A DNA stretch of 64,000 nucleotides from Rhynchosporium graminicola (GCA_900074885.1 FJUW01000033.1:62001-126000); one strand, 5' to 3'; numbered from the stretch's first letter, positions 12,687 through 25,457 are shown. A program made the numbers and translations. Notes: generated by a model not told the origin, from the letters alone.

Positions 12687-15600
12687 ATGTCTACCACGAC
12701 TTCTGCCGCTCCCTCGGCGTCAACGACAGCTATCACCGGAGGGGCTCAAGCCCAGGAGGGAATCAGCTTGGTAGCTTTTATCACTGCTCTGGCTACATCC
12801 TTGATCATTTTCGCGATACAGATGCTAGCATTTGTTCTGCTGAAGAACAAGCTGGCGCGCATATTGTACGTCCACGTCCCGAAACATGCTACAATATAAT
12901 TAAGCTTATTAACATTCATGCAGTAAACCGAAGACATACCTTGTCCCTGAACGAGAACGAACCGATCCGCCACCGAGGACTCCCTGGGGCTGGCTGTCTG
13001 CCATATTCAGATTCACAGATCGAGAAGTCATAAACAAGTGTGGGCTCGATGCCTACTTTTTCCTACGATACCTGCAGACGCTGCTCGTTATATTCATACC
13101 TCTCGCACTCGTCATATTGCCGATTTTGATACCGCTGAACTATCATGGAGGACGTGGAAACAATTATGCCAACGAGACTATTGGCTCGCCTCTAGAAGGT
13201 CCAAACGTGAAGGGATTGGATGTTCTCGCGTGGGGAAACGTTCGACCATCACACACCCATAGATACTGGGCACATTTGATCCTGGCTCTTGTTGTTATCA
13301 TTTGGGTCTGCGGCGTCTTCTTCTCGGAGTTGAGAATATATATCAAGGTTCGACAAGATTACTTGACGTCTGCCGAGCACCGCTTGAAGGCTTCGGCAAC
13401 TACGGTCTTGGTCAGTGCCATACCGTCGAAATGGCTAACCATAGAGGCTCTCAGTGGACTGTACGATGTGTTTCCGGGAGGAATTCGCAATATCTGGATC
13501 AACCGAAATTTCGACGAGTTGCTGGAGAAGATCAAGGAAAGAGATGAGATTTTCCTTCAGTTGGAGGGCGCAGAGACAGAGCTTGTTAGAGCATGCAAGA
13601 AAGCACAGAAGAAGCAGCTTGAAAAGGACGAAAAGGCATATGCGAAGCAGTCCATGCAGAAAGCGACAAAGTTAGATAAGCAGCAGAAATTGAAGGAAGA
13701 AAACGCAAGGGCAGAAGTGCTGGCGAAATCGGGAGGTATTAGTACAGAGCATGAACAACAAACACCTCATACTGTTGATGATGCGATGGATGAGGAAGAA
13801 CGGAGGGCGAGAGAGCAGGGTACCGAGAATGGAACTCACGAGAAGCGGAAAGGGTTTAACAGGATTCCTGGAATTGGAGGAGGCTTGGCTGCTGTTGGTC
13901 AAGGTTTTGATGCCGTAGGTCAAGGCATTGGAAAAGGATTCAATACAGTAGGAGATACTGTTGTTGGTGGCGCACGGGGCGCACGTAATGTTGGGAGAGA
14001 CATCAACAACCAGGTCGAAACGACCAATGGCTTCATGAATATGGACGCAGGATCCGTAGCAGAAGACGACGCGTACGATCAATACGGTCGTTATCGAGGG
14101 GATCTCGCAACTCGTAATGCAGCTGCGGGACCGTTCGGGGCAGGTGCTGACAATGACGCTGAGAAACGAAGGCAGCAACAAGATGAGGAAGAGTCACCGA
14201 TATCTTCTAGATCTCCCGGAATTCATGGAGGAGATATGAAACTACCAGGAAACAAAACTCGGCAAGCAACTCACCACCATGGGGGCCACGATGGCGCTGC
14301 TGATGGCGATCGTCGCCATTGGGGATTTCTTAAGTTCTGGAAGGCTCCAGCCGGAGGCTTTGCATCACCAGTACCTACTGGCTATGAATCAGGAGACGAG
14401 TTTCCTATGACTCAGCGGGATGGTGGGAGATCTGTGTCGCAGCCTGGTGAAAAGCCCAAGGGTTTCTTCCAAAAGGTCAAGTCTGTCATTCCATTCCTAG
14501 GTGGGGACGAAAAAGAAAAGCCAGAATACCCCTTGGCTTACAATGAAGAGTACAAGGAAGATGCTCATGGTGCTGTGTGGGAACGATATCTCAAGGAAAA
14601 GGATCGACCCACCCATAAGAATCCCACGGCTGGTTGGATACCCGGCTGGCTGACCTGGATCCCATTCTTGGGCAAGAAGGTGGATACTATCTACTGGTGT
14701 AGAGGAGAATTGGCCCGTCTCAACTTGGAGATAGAAACGGATCAAAAACACCCGGAAAACTTCCCCCTAATGAATTCCGCTTTCATACAATTCAATCACC
14801 AAGTCGCTGCACACATGGCCTGCCAGTCTGTCACTCATCACGTCCCTAAACATATGGCTCCACGTACTGTCGAAATATCTCCCAGAGACGTTATATGGGA
14901 CAATATGTCTATCAAATGGTGGGAGGGCTGGTTTCGAACAGCTATAGTGTTTGGAATCGTCACTGGCATGGTGGTTCTTTGGACTTTCCCAGTTGCCTGG
15001 ACAGCTTCATTGGCTCAAATCGAGTCTTTAGCAAACAAGTACGAGTGGCTTCGCTGGCTTCCCAAGAGAATTCCACATAAAGTACTTCAGGGTATTGCAG
15101 GTGTACTGCCAGCTCTAGTCTTGGGTATTCTTCTGGCTCTGGTGCCCATGATCCTAAAATACTTGGCTGGGGTTCAGGGTGCACAAACCGGTGTGCAGAA
15201 GCAACGTACTGTCCAGAACTACTACTTTGCATTCTTGTTCACACAAGTTTTCCTTGTTGTCTCTATTTCCGGAGGAGTATCAGCAGCACTTTCAAACGTC
15301 AGAGACATTACATCGATTCCGAATACGCTAGCAACTCAGCTTCCCAAAGCTGCAAACTATTTCTTTTCTTACATGATTTTGCAAGCTCTGTCTACGAGCT
15401 CCGGAACCTTACTTCAGATAGCCACGCTCATCTTATGGTATCTCCTACCCAAGCTCATCGACAACACCGCTAGGCAGAAGTGGAAGCGGAACACCACTCT
15501 CTCGACTGTCACCTGGGGTACCTTCTTCCCAGTCTATACCAATTTCGCCTGTATTGGTATCATTTACAGCGTTGTCTCTCCGATCATCATCATTTTCGTT

Positions 15601-16512
15601 ATTATCACGTTCACACTGCTCTGGGTTGCCCATCGATACAACATGCTTTACGTAACCCGCTTTCAACTCGATACCGGTGGGCTGTTGTATCCCCGAGCTA
15701 TCAACCAAACCTTTACAGGTCTCTATGTCATGCAGCTCTGCATGTTTGGTCTGTTCCTTTTGGTCCGAGACGATAATGATAACGCAAGCTGTATTCCACA
15801 GGCCATCATCATGGCAGTTGCTCTTGTTTTCACAGTGCTCTATCAGTTACTACTCAATATGTCATTCGGTCCTCTCTTCAACTACCTTCCGATCACATTT
15901 GAGGATGAAGCTGTTCTCCGTGATGAGGCTTTTGAGAGAGCTCAAGCTCGTCGTCTCGGACTCGTCGACGAAGAGGAAGATGGGATCACCGAGATGCCAC
16001 AGCACGATGGCGCTATCGAAATGTCCAACATCACCAGAGGAAACAGCAAATACTCCAAATTCAATCCTGTCAACATCGCTCAAGGAGCCGGAACCTGGGC
16101 CGCCAAATCAGGTCGTCAACTAAAAGCCAAGACCATGGGCAACGGAACCCGCGAATCCGCTTCTCCGCATCCCCATCGCCGTAAGCGTCACCGTGATATT
16201 GAAGCACAAAAGAAGATCGCAGATGCTTTGTATGGAGGCTATAACGACGAAATCGAAGACCTGACACCAGACGAGAGAGATGTGCTCGTCAGACATGCAT
16301 TCCAGCATTATGCTCTACGAGCTAGGAGACCGACTGTCTGGATCCCGAGAGATGATATTGGAGTTAGTGATGATGAGGTCAAGAGGACGAGAGAGTTTGC
16401 CGGGAATAATATATGGATTAGTAACGTTGGTGCGGCACTGGATGGGAAGTCTCGAGTCGTATATGGGAGGAATCCGCCGGATTTCTCGGAGATTGATTTG
16501 ATCAATTTGTGA
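12687..16512 (+). CDS. CSC1/OSCA-type (DUF221) cation channel, long form
   Basis: Predicted 1255-aa member of the CSC1/RSN1/PHM7 family, osmosensitive or mechanosensitive Ca2+-permeable channels and lipid scramblases related to OSCA/TMEM63. Exons are 12687-12865 and 12924-16512. The order is: an N-terminal Ser/Ala-rich tail; TM0 (about 25-55); FKPKTYLVPERERT and the rest of the RSN1_TM unit with two further TM helices to about residue 200; a very large PHM7_cyt cytosolic region (about 215-720); then the seven-helix pore unit (from about 735, WWEGWFRTAIVFGIVTGMVV, to near 1055). The C-terminal tail is polar. The cytosolic part holds a coiled Lys/Glu-rich stretch and an insertion of about 300 residues absent from yeast Csc1. 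Part of it (about 376-415) shows repeated VGQGF/VGQGI/GKGFN units that look amphipathic. The exact ion is inferred. Confidence 0.9.
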
Positions 16513-18473
16513 TCGAGTCTGCGTACGTGAAAGGGGAATTGTACAAAGGATTGACTTTTGAACTTTAGCGGCATGGCGTTGGATTGGCATTTCCATTCGT
16601 TTGGCATGGATCGCGGTGGGCATACATACACGCATAGATGGGCGTTTTGATACCAGCTGAAGTGCAGCACCCCATAGAAACGAGAAAAATCAAGACTTTC
16701 AGATCTCATTTAAAATCTTCAGTTTACATTATCTCATAGGAACGACTTTTTCCTTACTACCAAATCCTTTTACTCGTTACAGCCGTTATCCAAGTCGCGA
16801 CTATTCGCCATTGTGTCCGACGATTGGCACTTTGGTTTCATAACTTGTAGAGATCTAACCGGATAACGTTCAGGAAGACTTTTGTGACATCAAACATTAG
16901 TCAAGCAAGTGTCCTGTGATGTTCTCAAGACCATTGTGTTCGAGCACCAGTGATGCACTGGACCAATTAACAATCCCTAGCTACCTAGCTTCACCAGAGA
17001 TGTAGGTACATTCCGTAGCATCTACTTCTTCTCCTCCTCACTCCTCCCTTCGTAAATATCTAGATGAATACCAAACTGAAGCTCAAGCTCAACTCCTATA
17101 TTGCATCTACAAATCTCCCTAGCTCTCTCTTTCGCAACGTTTCAAGCTTCATCATGACTGACCCCTAATGATACTCTCGTTACTCTCCCATATCATACTT
17201 TCAATCTTGCCTTCTTCTTACCATCCAGCCTTATCTCGATCTCATCTCCTCCCTCTGTCTCTTCCTCGTTTCTCATCCTCCGACTCATTTCTCACTTCTC
17301 TCATCGTGATCCGAACGATAATAAAGACTTCGGAAACTGATTTCCCAATCCAGCTCGCTACCATGAAGACTTTCATCCTCTCTTACAAGATCACCCATTT
17401 CTCCTTCCTTGGCTATAGTCTCTTCAGTTTCAAATCTCTCTTCCTTTCCTCCATCTCCTCCATCTCCTTCTCCTCGCCCTTCTGAACGATCTTCATCTTC
17501 ATCTTCAGAACCCGCTTAGCTATTTCCATTCCCCCTTCCCGAGTCCTCATCATCATGACCAATAACAGAATAAACCAACCACTTATCTCCTATTTATAAC
17601 GGACTGAGTCCCCGTCTTAGAACCACCGTTTGAGGGCTTGACTGAAAGAGGGATGGTTTCAAGATTCTTTTTCGTTCAATAGCTTTACCCATTTTGCGGA
17701 GTTTGGATGACGGTGAAGTGAGGTGCTTCGTTTCGAATTTTCATTAGCTCCGCTTAGTTCTTGAGTTACGTTCTGAGAAGGGTGTAGGGAGGAGTGTCGG
17801 TGTTGCCGGTTCATATGGAGCCTAGTGGTAGAGGCAGATATCAGAGGGTGGTTGAGGAGACCTCATGGTGGAGGTAGGGGTAGTGATTGGCTAGAGTTCT
17901 GATTTTGGTGATATCGCCAATTCATTTGGGCGGTGGTAGAGGTTGAAAGAGCGGGATGGATGGAGATGAATCGTTCTTTAAATCAAGTCGATTGGCTTTG
18001 TAGATTGAAAGTATACGAGGACGAGGTTGGACATGTGTCTGTCTGCCTACCTAGAATTTAAGCCTCACATGGTGGAGTAGGTCTCGGCCCACCAAACATG
18101 CATGTTTATGGCTCAGCCGTAAAAGGCTGTCATGATTTATGGGGATGATTTGGCCTGACTCATCGAAAAAGGACATCTTAACTGCTTGAAATGTTCGATT
18201 TCGGCCAGTAGAGGAGATGATGTTCTTGGGAAATCATACTTTCGCTCAGCCTCGTATTAATTAAAGCAATCCCCACGATCTCGTCAATATTCTTCTGTCA
18301 AAGCCGGATGCACCATCTAGCACCACATCTAGATTATCAGATGGGGAAAATATGAGCAAGATGACCAAATCGTAGTAAGCTTAATCCAGGAAACCAAATC
18401 TCATAGCTCAGAAGGTACTGTGTGAGAACTGCTAGCCTTCGTTTGAACCGATGGAAAGCCTGCCTTCTTACCA
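16513..18473. other. Intergenic between convergent genes, with a weak coding-like trace
   Basis: Nearly 2 kb without a supported gene. Pyrimidine-rich on the plus strand around 17030-17520. Read on minus, 17830 down to 17285 gives a coding-like frame interrupted by stops, with an acidic and Gly-rich stretch and a terminal segment ending DHDERSEK. Purine-rich strands are poor in stop codons, so this may be an artefact. No domain was recognised. Confidence 0.4.
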
Positions 18474-19722
18474 TTACGCATCCGTCAATCTCCCAAATTT
18501 CGCCTCTATAGTAACAGCCCCATCATCATTAACAACCTTCCCTCGATCCCACTCCCTTCCCTCCCCCTTCTTCGACCACTTCACATCCGCCTCCCTCTTC
18601 TCTCCTCCTCTCTCCCACTTACTAACCTCCTCTTCTGTGAATCCTGCGGCTCTCAAACGATCCGCACCCTGCTGTTTCCACTTCTGACGGTCCTTCAGAG
18701 CCTCCAGTGCTTGATCCCAGTCGTTCTCCTCATCGAAATCAAGCTGTACGTCAGCCATGGGGTCATAGTTAGCTGAGAACCGAGAGTCAATTCCGGATGC
18801 TTGAGATATGGTTCCTCGTCCTTTACGTCGCACTTCTGGAATTGTAGGAGGTCGTGGTCCGATAATGTCGTCTAGGGGGTCGGAATCATAGGCTGGTTTT
18901 TCTGGCTTCTTGAATTCTGGTTTGGAGGATTTGCGCTCTTGTGAGGGAGACCGGAGATGACGGTGAGACCGATGTGGCTTGTCGCGAGAGTTGTCGGCAT
19001 CGGGCGACCTTGAACGAAGCCTTTTTTGTGATCTGTGTCGATTTTGGGGTCTTGTTTCGTTACCCCGATATTCTCTGGGAGATCTAGATCGAGATCTGTC
19101 TCTCCTTGAGTCTCTATCCCTTTCCCGTTCCTTGGAATCAGTCCTGTGTCTCCGGTGACTCCTGTGACTTCTCGATCGCTTGTGCTCATCCCTTTCCGTA
19201 TGTTCATGGTCCCTGGACTTCTTCCCTCTTGGCTCCTTCATCGGCTCGTCATCACTCGAAGTATTAACTCTTCTCCCCTCCCTCGCTTCACCTTCACTCT
19301 TCTCGACTCTCTTCCGCTTCGTCGGTCTCCCTCCCAGAATAGCCGCAATATCGCCAAGCTGCCTTCTCCTAATGTCTCCTCCAACCCGAGGCCTCTCTGT
19401 CCGTTGCGGGCTATTCGTATGTAATTTCTCAAGCCTGGCGCGGGACTCAGAAGCTTCTTTCGCCAGAAGCGCAGCATTGTGGCTATCCGTATCCTTGATG
19501 ATATTTCTCAAGAATCTGGTATTGGGCTTCGGCTTATTAGCTGGTTGTCTGTGTCTTGTAAGCTCTTGCGATTTAGTGTGGAATGTAGTGAATGGAGAGG
19601 GGTATATACTTCGACCGTGCAAAGGCCTCCAGGCCAACGGAAGAGTATTTTATGGAACTCTCTTTGGCGTCCTTGGCGAGCAGACTGGCGACATAGTTAT
19701 CGGTAAGCTCGTCGGATGCCAT
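18474..19722 (-). CDS. RS-rich nuclear protein, splicing-factor-like, function unknown
   Basis: Predicted 397-aa, highly charged protein. Exon 1 is 19722-19610 and exon 2 is 19554-18474. The N-terminus MASDELTDNYVASLLAKDA, the segment PKPNTRFLRNIIKDTDSHN, and the conserved C-terminal part around SGIDSRFSANYDP and DENDWDQALEALKDRQKW are recognisable as a conserved filamentous-fungal family often labelled pre-mRNA-splicing factor 38B-like. That label rests mainly on the central RS/RD/RH-rich repeats (about residues 150-245) and is weak. The nuclear role is inferred from these repeats. Two in-frame acceptors 6 nt apart (ACAAG and ACACAG) could give proteins differing by His-Arg. The gene shares a 358-bp divergent promoter with the Sos7-like gene. 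Confidence 0.82.
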
Positions 19723-20080
19723 TTCTGAGCTCGGGGTGGTTTCCAAGAAATTATAGAGAAGGACGTACTTGAAAGCGGTCATTGGGCGGTAACACTTCGA
19801 TGATGGTTCTGCCGACAAGGCAGGCGGTGAGGGGCTTGGCAGACGCGAGGCTACGGCTGTGGCTTGAAAGTATTGTAAACAAACCCGATTCGCGATGATC
19901 GCTTGATAAGTATTCCAGCCACCCCATTGCTGCCCGCAGAATATCCCAGATATCTGGACTTAGACTATCTTCACTAGAGCAAATAAATTTGCTAGCTCGC
20001 GGCAAATTCGATGACTTTCTCTCTTGAGTCGCTACATCCCCGATAACATTACGTCTGGACTCCCTCATAACCTCACCAAC
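19723..20080. promoter_or_regulatory. Bidirectional promoter, RS-rich gene / SOS7-like gene
   Basis: The two start codons lie 358 bp apart on opposite strands, so both promoters and leaders must fit here. No TATA box in a convincing position and no known fungal factor site was identified. Confidence 0.6.
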
Positions 20081-20969
20081 ATGGCACAGTCCCACGAAGA
20101 TATTCTAGGGACGCTCCTAGAAGTACAGAATGGACACGAGCTCTCCATCATCAAGCTCAGTGAGCCAGTTTCTGGCCAGCTAAAGCAGAACGCCAAGGAA
20201 CGAACATCAGACGTGTCCGCGGACGTCTTCGAAGCTCCAACTCCAGCAAGTCTCGAAGCAGATCTAGCACATTACAAGGTATGCAAACCTCAGTATACAG
20301 TCTATGGTATACTAATGCCAATAGGAACTCTTCTCAAAACTTCGATTCTCCTACCTCGAACAAGTCACAAAAGAGAAATTCATCCGGGCTATTGTTGGCG
20401 ATCCACCTCTCGTGGTAGAACATCAGGAAAATGTCGAATTAGAAGCTTCACTCGCTGTTTCTAAAGCAGCCTTAAAATCCCAGAAAACCGAAGTCGCAGA
20501 ATTAGTCGCAGAATTAGAGAAAAGAGGACGTGATTTATGTCGAAAGTACGAGAATATACGTCTGCAGACTTCGCAGCTCCAGGACTTGCCGCAGAAGATT
20601 GAGGGGCTGGAAAATAGTATCGAAGAGCTGAGGGCAGCGCAACAGCCTGGATCGAATCCAAGGTTGAATATGCCGTTAGAGAAGACTATTGCGGCAGTTG
20701 AGGAGAGAGAGAGGCAACGTGCGGAGCTGGATAGGCAATTGGAGCAGTTGCAGGTCATGGTTCCGAGGAAGACGAAGGAGTTGGATAGGCTAAATTCCGA
20801 GTTGCAACCGCTTGAGGTTAAGAGGCTAGTGAGTACGACGTCAGCAAGGGAGGCGAAGAGGAGGAAGGAGGAGGCGCTGGGTGGTGTGGGTGATGATTTG
20901 GAGGAGAGGGGGAGGTGGTGGAGGGGTGTTGAATGTGGGTTGAAGGGAATGTTGGAGGTTGAGAATTGA
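20081..20969 (+). CDS. Kinetochore protein Sos7/Kre28-like
   Basis: Predicted 280-aa coiled-coil protein. Exons are 20081-20278 and 20325-20969, with a 46-nt intron in phase 0 and branch TACTAAT. Across the junction the sequence reads ELFSKLRFSYLEQVTKEKF and then AIVGDPPLVVEHQEN, the conserved head of the fungal Sos7 family. Sos7 (S. pombe) and Kre28 (S. cerevisiae) partner the KNL1 homologue Spc7/Spc105 at the outer kinetochore. Nearly everything after residue ~110 is heptad-like coiled coil rich in Glu, Leu, Arg and Lys. The start is the Met in MAQSHEDILG; an upstream Met at 20024 in the same frame is possible but lies in the likely leader. Role is inferred from family. Confidence 0.83.
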
Positions 20970-21987
20970 GAATTGAGAATTTGAATCTGGCAGCGGCGGA
21001 AAATGGGTATACCAATGGGGTGATTAGGCGATTTCCAGGCGTTCGGGGGTATTTGCGCTGTCTTTTGGTCATGATACCTGTATGTTCCAAAGAGCTTACC
21101 TGGCCTACTGAGAGCAATCGTGGACTTTGTAACAACGTTGTATCTTCATTGAGCTCAAGATCAGGTCTTTTTGATTCTATCATAAACAAGGCATCTAGGC
21201 GTAGTTGTTGTTCTGAGTATCTGTACTTCAAATTTGGCGAATAATGTTTTCTTTTAATTCTCAAAAACATGGCTAAGGGAGAATCAATATGCAGCATGGT
21301 GAGTTTTCCTCATGATTTGGGGATCTAAGAAGGTATTACTATTCTAACCACCTGTGTCTAGGTAGGACGCTTGAGAAGACCTAGTTTTCGGGACAGGAGA
21401 TTTCCCGTACAGATTTCGCATCAGCTGTAGCCTGTTGAACATGGTACTCAACACCTGATCACAAAGCGAAGTATTAACAGGTTTCGAAGTGTCGCTATGG
21501 TAGGATTAACTGAACCAGAAAGCTCCTCAATATGGTGCTGTTGCTAGAATTATTGAATGAAAAACACAATTCCTCAAATGGTCTTGAATCATATTGTTAA
21601 CGGAATAAAATTGTGTCAGAAAGTGATTACGGATCTCCCAACTTCTGAACCGGAAGATGTTAACTGTTCAAATTAAAAACCATATATTATCATTTTGTCA
21701 CAAAATCCCAAAGCTGTCCAGAGAGATATTGCTACTTAGTGAGATGTTGAACTTTTAAAGTGGAGGCTCTGGTTGGTCGAGGTTACTATGCGTTGTGAAT
21801 AATCCTCTGGAACGAATCTGTTCGGACGATTTGCTGTGATATGTATGCCGAGTTCGCCCTAAGTACATGAATAGGAGAAAGCTCTGGAGCTCTTGTCTCT
21901 GTCTAAGGTTGGTCCTGACGAAAAATATTATTGACATTGTCGTGATATGTAGTCTTATGTGTGAATAAACAAACACCCTGAAAACTC

Positions 21988-23145
21988 TCACATGAAATAC
22001 GTCGAATTCCCTTGATTCAATCTCTCCACATCTTCGAAACCAATTGCACTTTCGCTATCATGCTTTTTATCCAGCCATGTTTGCCATGCCTCTTTGTCAA
22101 GTCTCAGGTATCTAAGCTTCTGGCATCTTGAGGCAATGCGACACTCATAGCCACCTTCTACTGGCTGGCCGCGTAGGTTGTAATACCCTGATCTAATAGT
22201 TCAAGACGTGTGTCTGAGGTCTCGTCGATATTTGAAGGCTTTCGATGGATCCTTGGCTCATACCACTTACGCAAATTATGAAGTCCGATTGCGAAAGCCT
22301 GCAAGCATCGATTACCCACACGTTCGAGTCGTTTTTCCCGCATAATTATCATGCTCATCTTGGACTCCGTGGTCCTACAATCCCCCCCCCTCAACTTCGA
22401 CACGATAACTACGAATCTTCTATATCTGCCATCGGAATTTGCGGTAGGTGTCCTGGTCCCAGTGTTTCCACTCACCGCTTAACACTTTGGGGAATCTCTG
22501 GAAGACCGAACTGCTCAGACGAAAGGACTACTGGGTATTGAACATATTCCATGAGATTTCATCAATATCTTTCATGGAGTAAATTGAAGTACCATGGCTC
22601 TGTCGAGAAGCACAGACGTCTACTAAGCTCTCGAGACCGTTCAGACGGTCAACATACTGTTAGGGATCTGGTCGCCGCAGAATGAGCCTCAGACCAAGGA
22701 CCAAATTTTCAAGCGGAGATGTTTTGCAGAAGTAGGCCCACAATATTAAGATAACAACTTAAGGTACAAATCATATTCCGTTACTTTGGGCCGTGGTTCA
22801 CGATGCTTGGCTCGATTCAGATTCGTAGAACCAATGGACAGCCCTAAGCTTCCCGAATTCGGCATCAATCAGGATCTGCACGAGGTCTTTATTGAAACGA
22901 GCGAATCAGCTTATGTCTCATAGACTTATAGTTCTACGAGATAGGAGAACTGCGAGAGATCTTGCACTGCCAAAAAAAAACTTGCCCGGGTCGATATCCA
23001 TCGGGAAATCCAGGGCCATCGATATCCTCAAGCGTGTATTGGGCGGTGCAGTCATCGTGGACGACCAAGCTTTAAATCTTGGGGCAGTTCTGTTGCAGAG
23101 TTTAAATTGTTGCTCTATACAGTATTCGTCTTCCCAGCTAGTTTG
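21988..23145 (-). pseudogene. Possible decayed gene, unidentified
   Basis: Read on minus from about 23145 down, one frame gives protein-like stretches broken by stops, for example MALDFPMDIDPGKFFFGSA, LVQILIDAEFGKLRAVHWF and KVLSGEWKHWDQDTYRKF. A frame change near a run of nine Gs (about 22390) leads into RVGNRCLQAFAIGLHNLRKW. A last frame contains CRIASRCQKLRYLRLDKEAW and ends at TGA (21990-21988). Many stops could derive from CAA, CAG or CGA. However, their density is close to what unselected sequence would give, so this call is tentative. I do not recognise a family. Confidence 0.25.
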
Positions 23146-24613
23146 TTATGGTCAGCAACCAATTTGGTTGACATCTGCACAAAACACATATGGAAATTGC
23201 GTTAACCCCGGCATGCATATCAAGTAGACTGTACGGTCTCATTGTAACACTCCGAACCCCGAATATCGATGATTCAAATCCGTAGGAAAGATACATCAAG
23301 TTTCTAGGTAAATCTTAGTGAGCTTGTGTTAAGTAGTATCTGGATGTTCTCCTGCATGAAGCATGCGTTATTGGGTCAAAACAAAATTCTGCGAACAGAT
23401 AGCGATCGAATGATGCCTGAAGACTCTTACTCGTTAGGCATAGATGGCGGAGCAGCTTTCGGTTCAAGCGGCTCTACCAAGGCAGGAAAGCAGCTCTGGA
23501 GTATCGGCAAATTGCGCTAGAGCCGAAAACATCGCTGAACGACTTGGTAGAGAGTATCGAGTAGGGTGTAAGATCTTGCAAATAGATTTCCCCTTTTACA
23601 TGTCGGAGCGTAGAGCAGAAAATCTAGTGGTTGATGAATTGTTGGCAACAGAAAGTTCCATACCTTGTGATTGGCCAAATATTCGAGGATATCGCAATAA
23701 CTGAAGTAAACAAAAAGCTCAGCAAGAGACACAAGGAAAGGAAGCCCTGAGAATAATACAGCGCGGCAAAGCAAATGGGAAAAACTTCCTATCGTTAGCT
23801 GTTATATGCCGGTCTATAATCATATAAGTCAGTGAAGTGAATAGGGAATATGCAACCTCCGTATATGTATGTGTGGTGTTGCAGTATAGTGCTGATAATC
23901 TTCTTGACGGCGTACTCCTTTCTCACCACATCTGAAATGTTATCCGTCTTCTGAAAATATATATTGATATTTTAGTAAGCCTAAAGCACGTACGTAACCT
24001 TGAGGCTTGCCAGATTCGTGCTCCGTCATATGAAGAAGTGATTATTATTCGAAGTTAACACAAACGGCCATACCACTTCCCTTGGAGAAGCATCCGAATA
24101 TCACAATTTCATTCCCGACATTTACGAAAGCGAATCCCAATCCTATACAGTTTTCGCGACGTTACGTAAGCGAGATTTTAATGTCATAAACTGAAAGTCG
24201 TGAATTTGCTAGAGCAATGACCCAAAGCCACGAAACCAGTACAGGACTTTCGCTAGGATAGTAAAGTAAAGGTACCAACTAGCATAGGAAATTCCCAAAG
24301 AAGAAAGAAAGATTTGTGTCAAAATCAATTAGCGCGCGATTACTACAGCTCATTCGATAAGGGACAGGGAGTTTGTCAAACAGGAATCTGGTCCATCCTG
24401 ACATTGGTACGACGTATAACAGCTTTCAAGTCTGGTGACCTACAAAATAAGCGATGATATCGAACTTCGTTGCCTAGGTATAATGAGAAGGCAAGTACGA
24501 AGTAGCTATTTCTTTACACTAGTAAGTAAACTCACATCGTACTTATGTAACTCGGGATTGATTATCAGTTAGAATCCTCTCTCAATTAGAGTCCTTCCAT
24601 ACCTTTGTGAGTT

Positions 24614-25020
24614 TCAAGTGACTTTATCGATACCTCGAATGACGATAACCACAATATTCCCCTTTAATCTTGGCGGAGAAACCTGACATGGGGGATCCAT
24701 TGCTTCGTTCCACAAATTCTCATCGTGAGGATCTATCATAATGCCATCACCATTCTCCAGTCCGCTTTTGAACCAAAGGGGCGCCTTGTTTGTTTCACTC
24801 CCATGGCACAGAACAGATGATTCACACAATACTGGGATGGGATTAGCATAGTCCAATGCTCGATGACCTTCCCGAGTACGCCCAATTGTTTCCCCGCAGA
24901 TTCCCGTGTTCTCGGTGTAAACACATCTAGGATTTCTTAGCAATGATCATCATATGAACCCCAAGTGTTTCTGGCTTGTACTGAAATCCATCGTTAATCT
25001 CATACATCGGTTATATATTT
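24614..25020 (-). pseudogene. Possible gene fragment, unidentified
   Basis: A 109-codon frame ending at 24614 is protein-like (CGETIGRTREGHRALDYAN, WFKSGLENGDGIMIDPHDEN, LKGNIVVIVIRGIDK). Just upstream, in another frame, is FQYKPETLGVHMMIIAKK. The two could be joined by an intron ending CCTAG or be separated by a frameshift. No start codon in context and no domain were recognised. It could be the last exon of a lineage-specific gene or a relic. Confidence 0.3.
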
Positions 25021-25457
25021 CCCGGTACAGGGCTTAAATTGGGGTTCGAATTCCAGGGACAGGATTTAACTCGAGACTTCAAGAGGTTTCCTCATGATAT
25101 TTCTATCAGCTCTCCAGTGTTAGTTCTTCTACATTTTCCGTCGAGTATGACGCCACTTAGTGAGCCTTTCTAAGAACCAAAAGCCGTGCTATAATAAGGC
25201 TTGTCTGCCTCGCGCCAGTAGTTGGTCCCATTCACATCTATAGACTTGCGAGCTGATATCGTATTATAATCTGTAGACCTTTTGAAGCCCAACTTGAGAG
25301 GAAAACACACTGGGTTTATGACAACACCGAAACATTCAGGCTTACTCGTAGGTTAGGTAAGTGGACACTACAGATCTTGCTAATGTCCAGAAGAATCGCA
25401 GACAGATGAATGGTGGATTGAGATGGCAGATGCCAATGTTAGCCTCCGCCGAAGCTT

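Noticed and set aside
17168..17485. 105-codon Ser/Leu-rich plus frame
   Set aside because: Low-complexity product of a pyrimidine-rich tract; no start context or family.
22381..22395. Run of nine Cs as a sign of sequencing error restoring an intact gene
   Set aside because: Changing the run length would not remove the other stops in the neighbouring frames, so error alone cannot restore a gene.
25035..25065. GGGTTCGAATTCC, resembling a tRNA T-arm
   Set aside because: The putative T-stem does not pair properly, and no D-arm or acceptor stem at the right distance was found.
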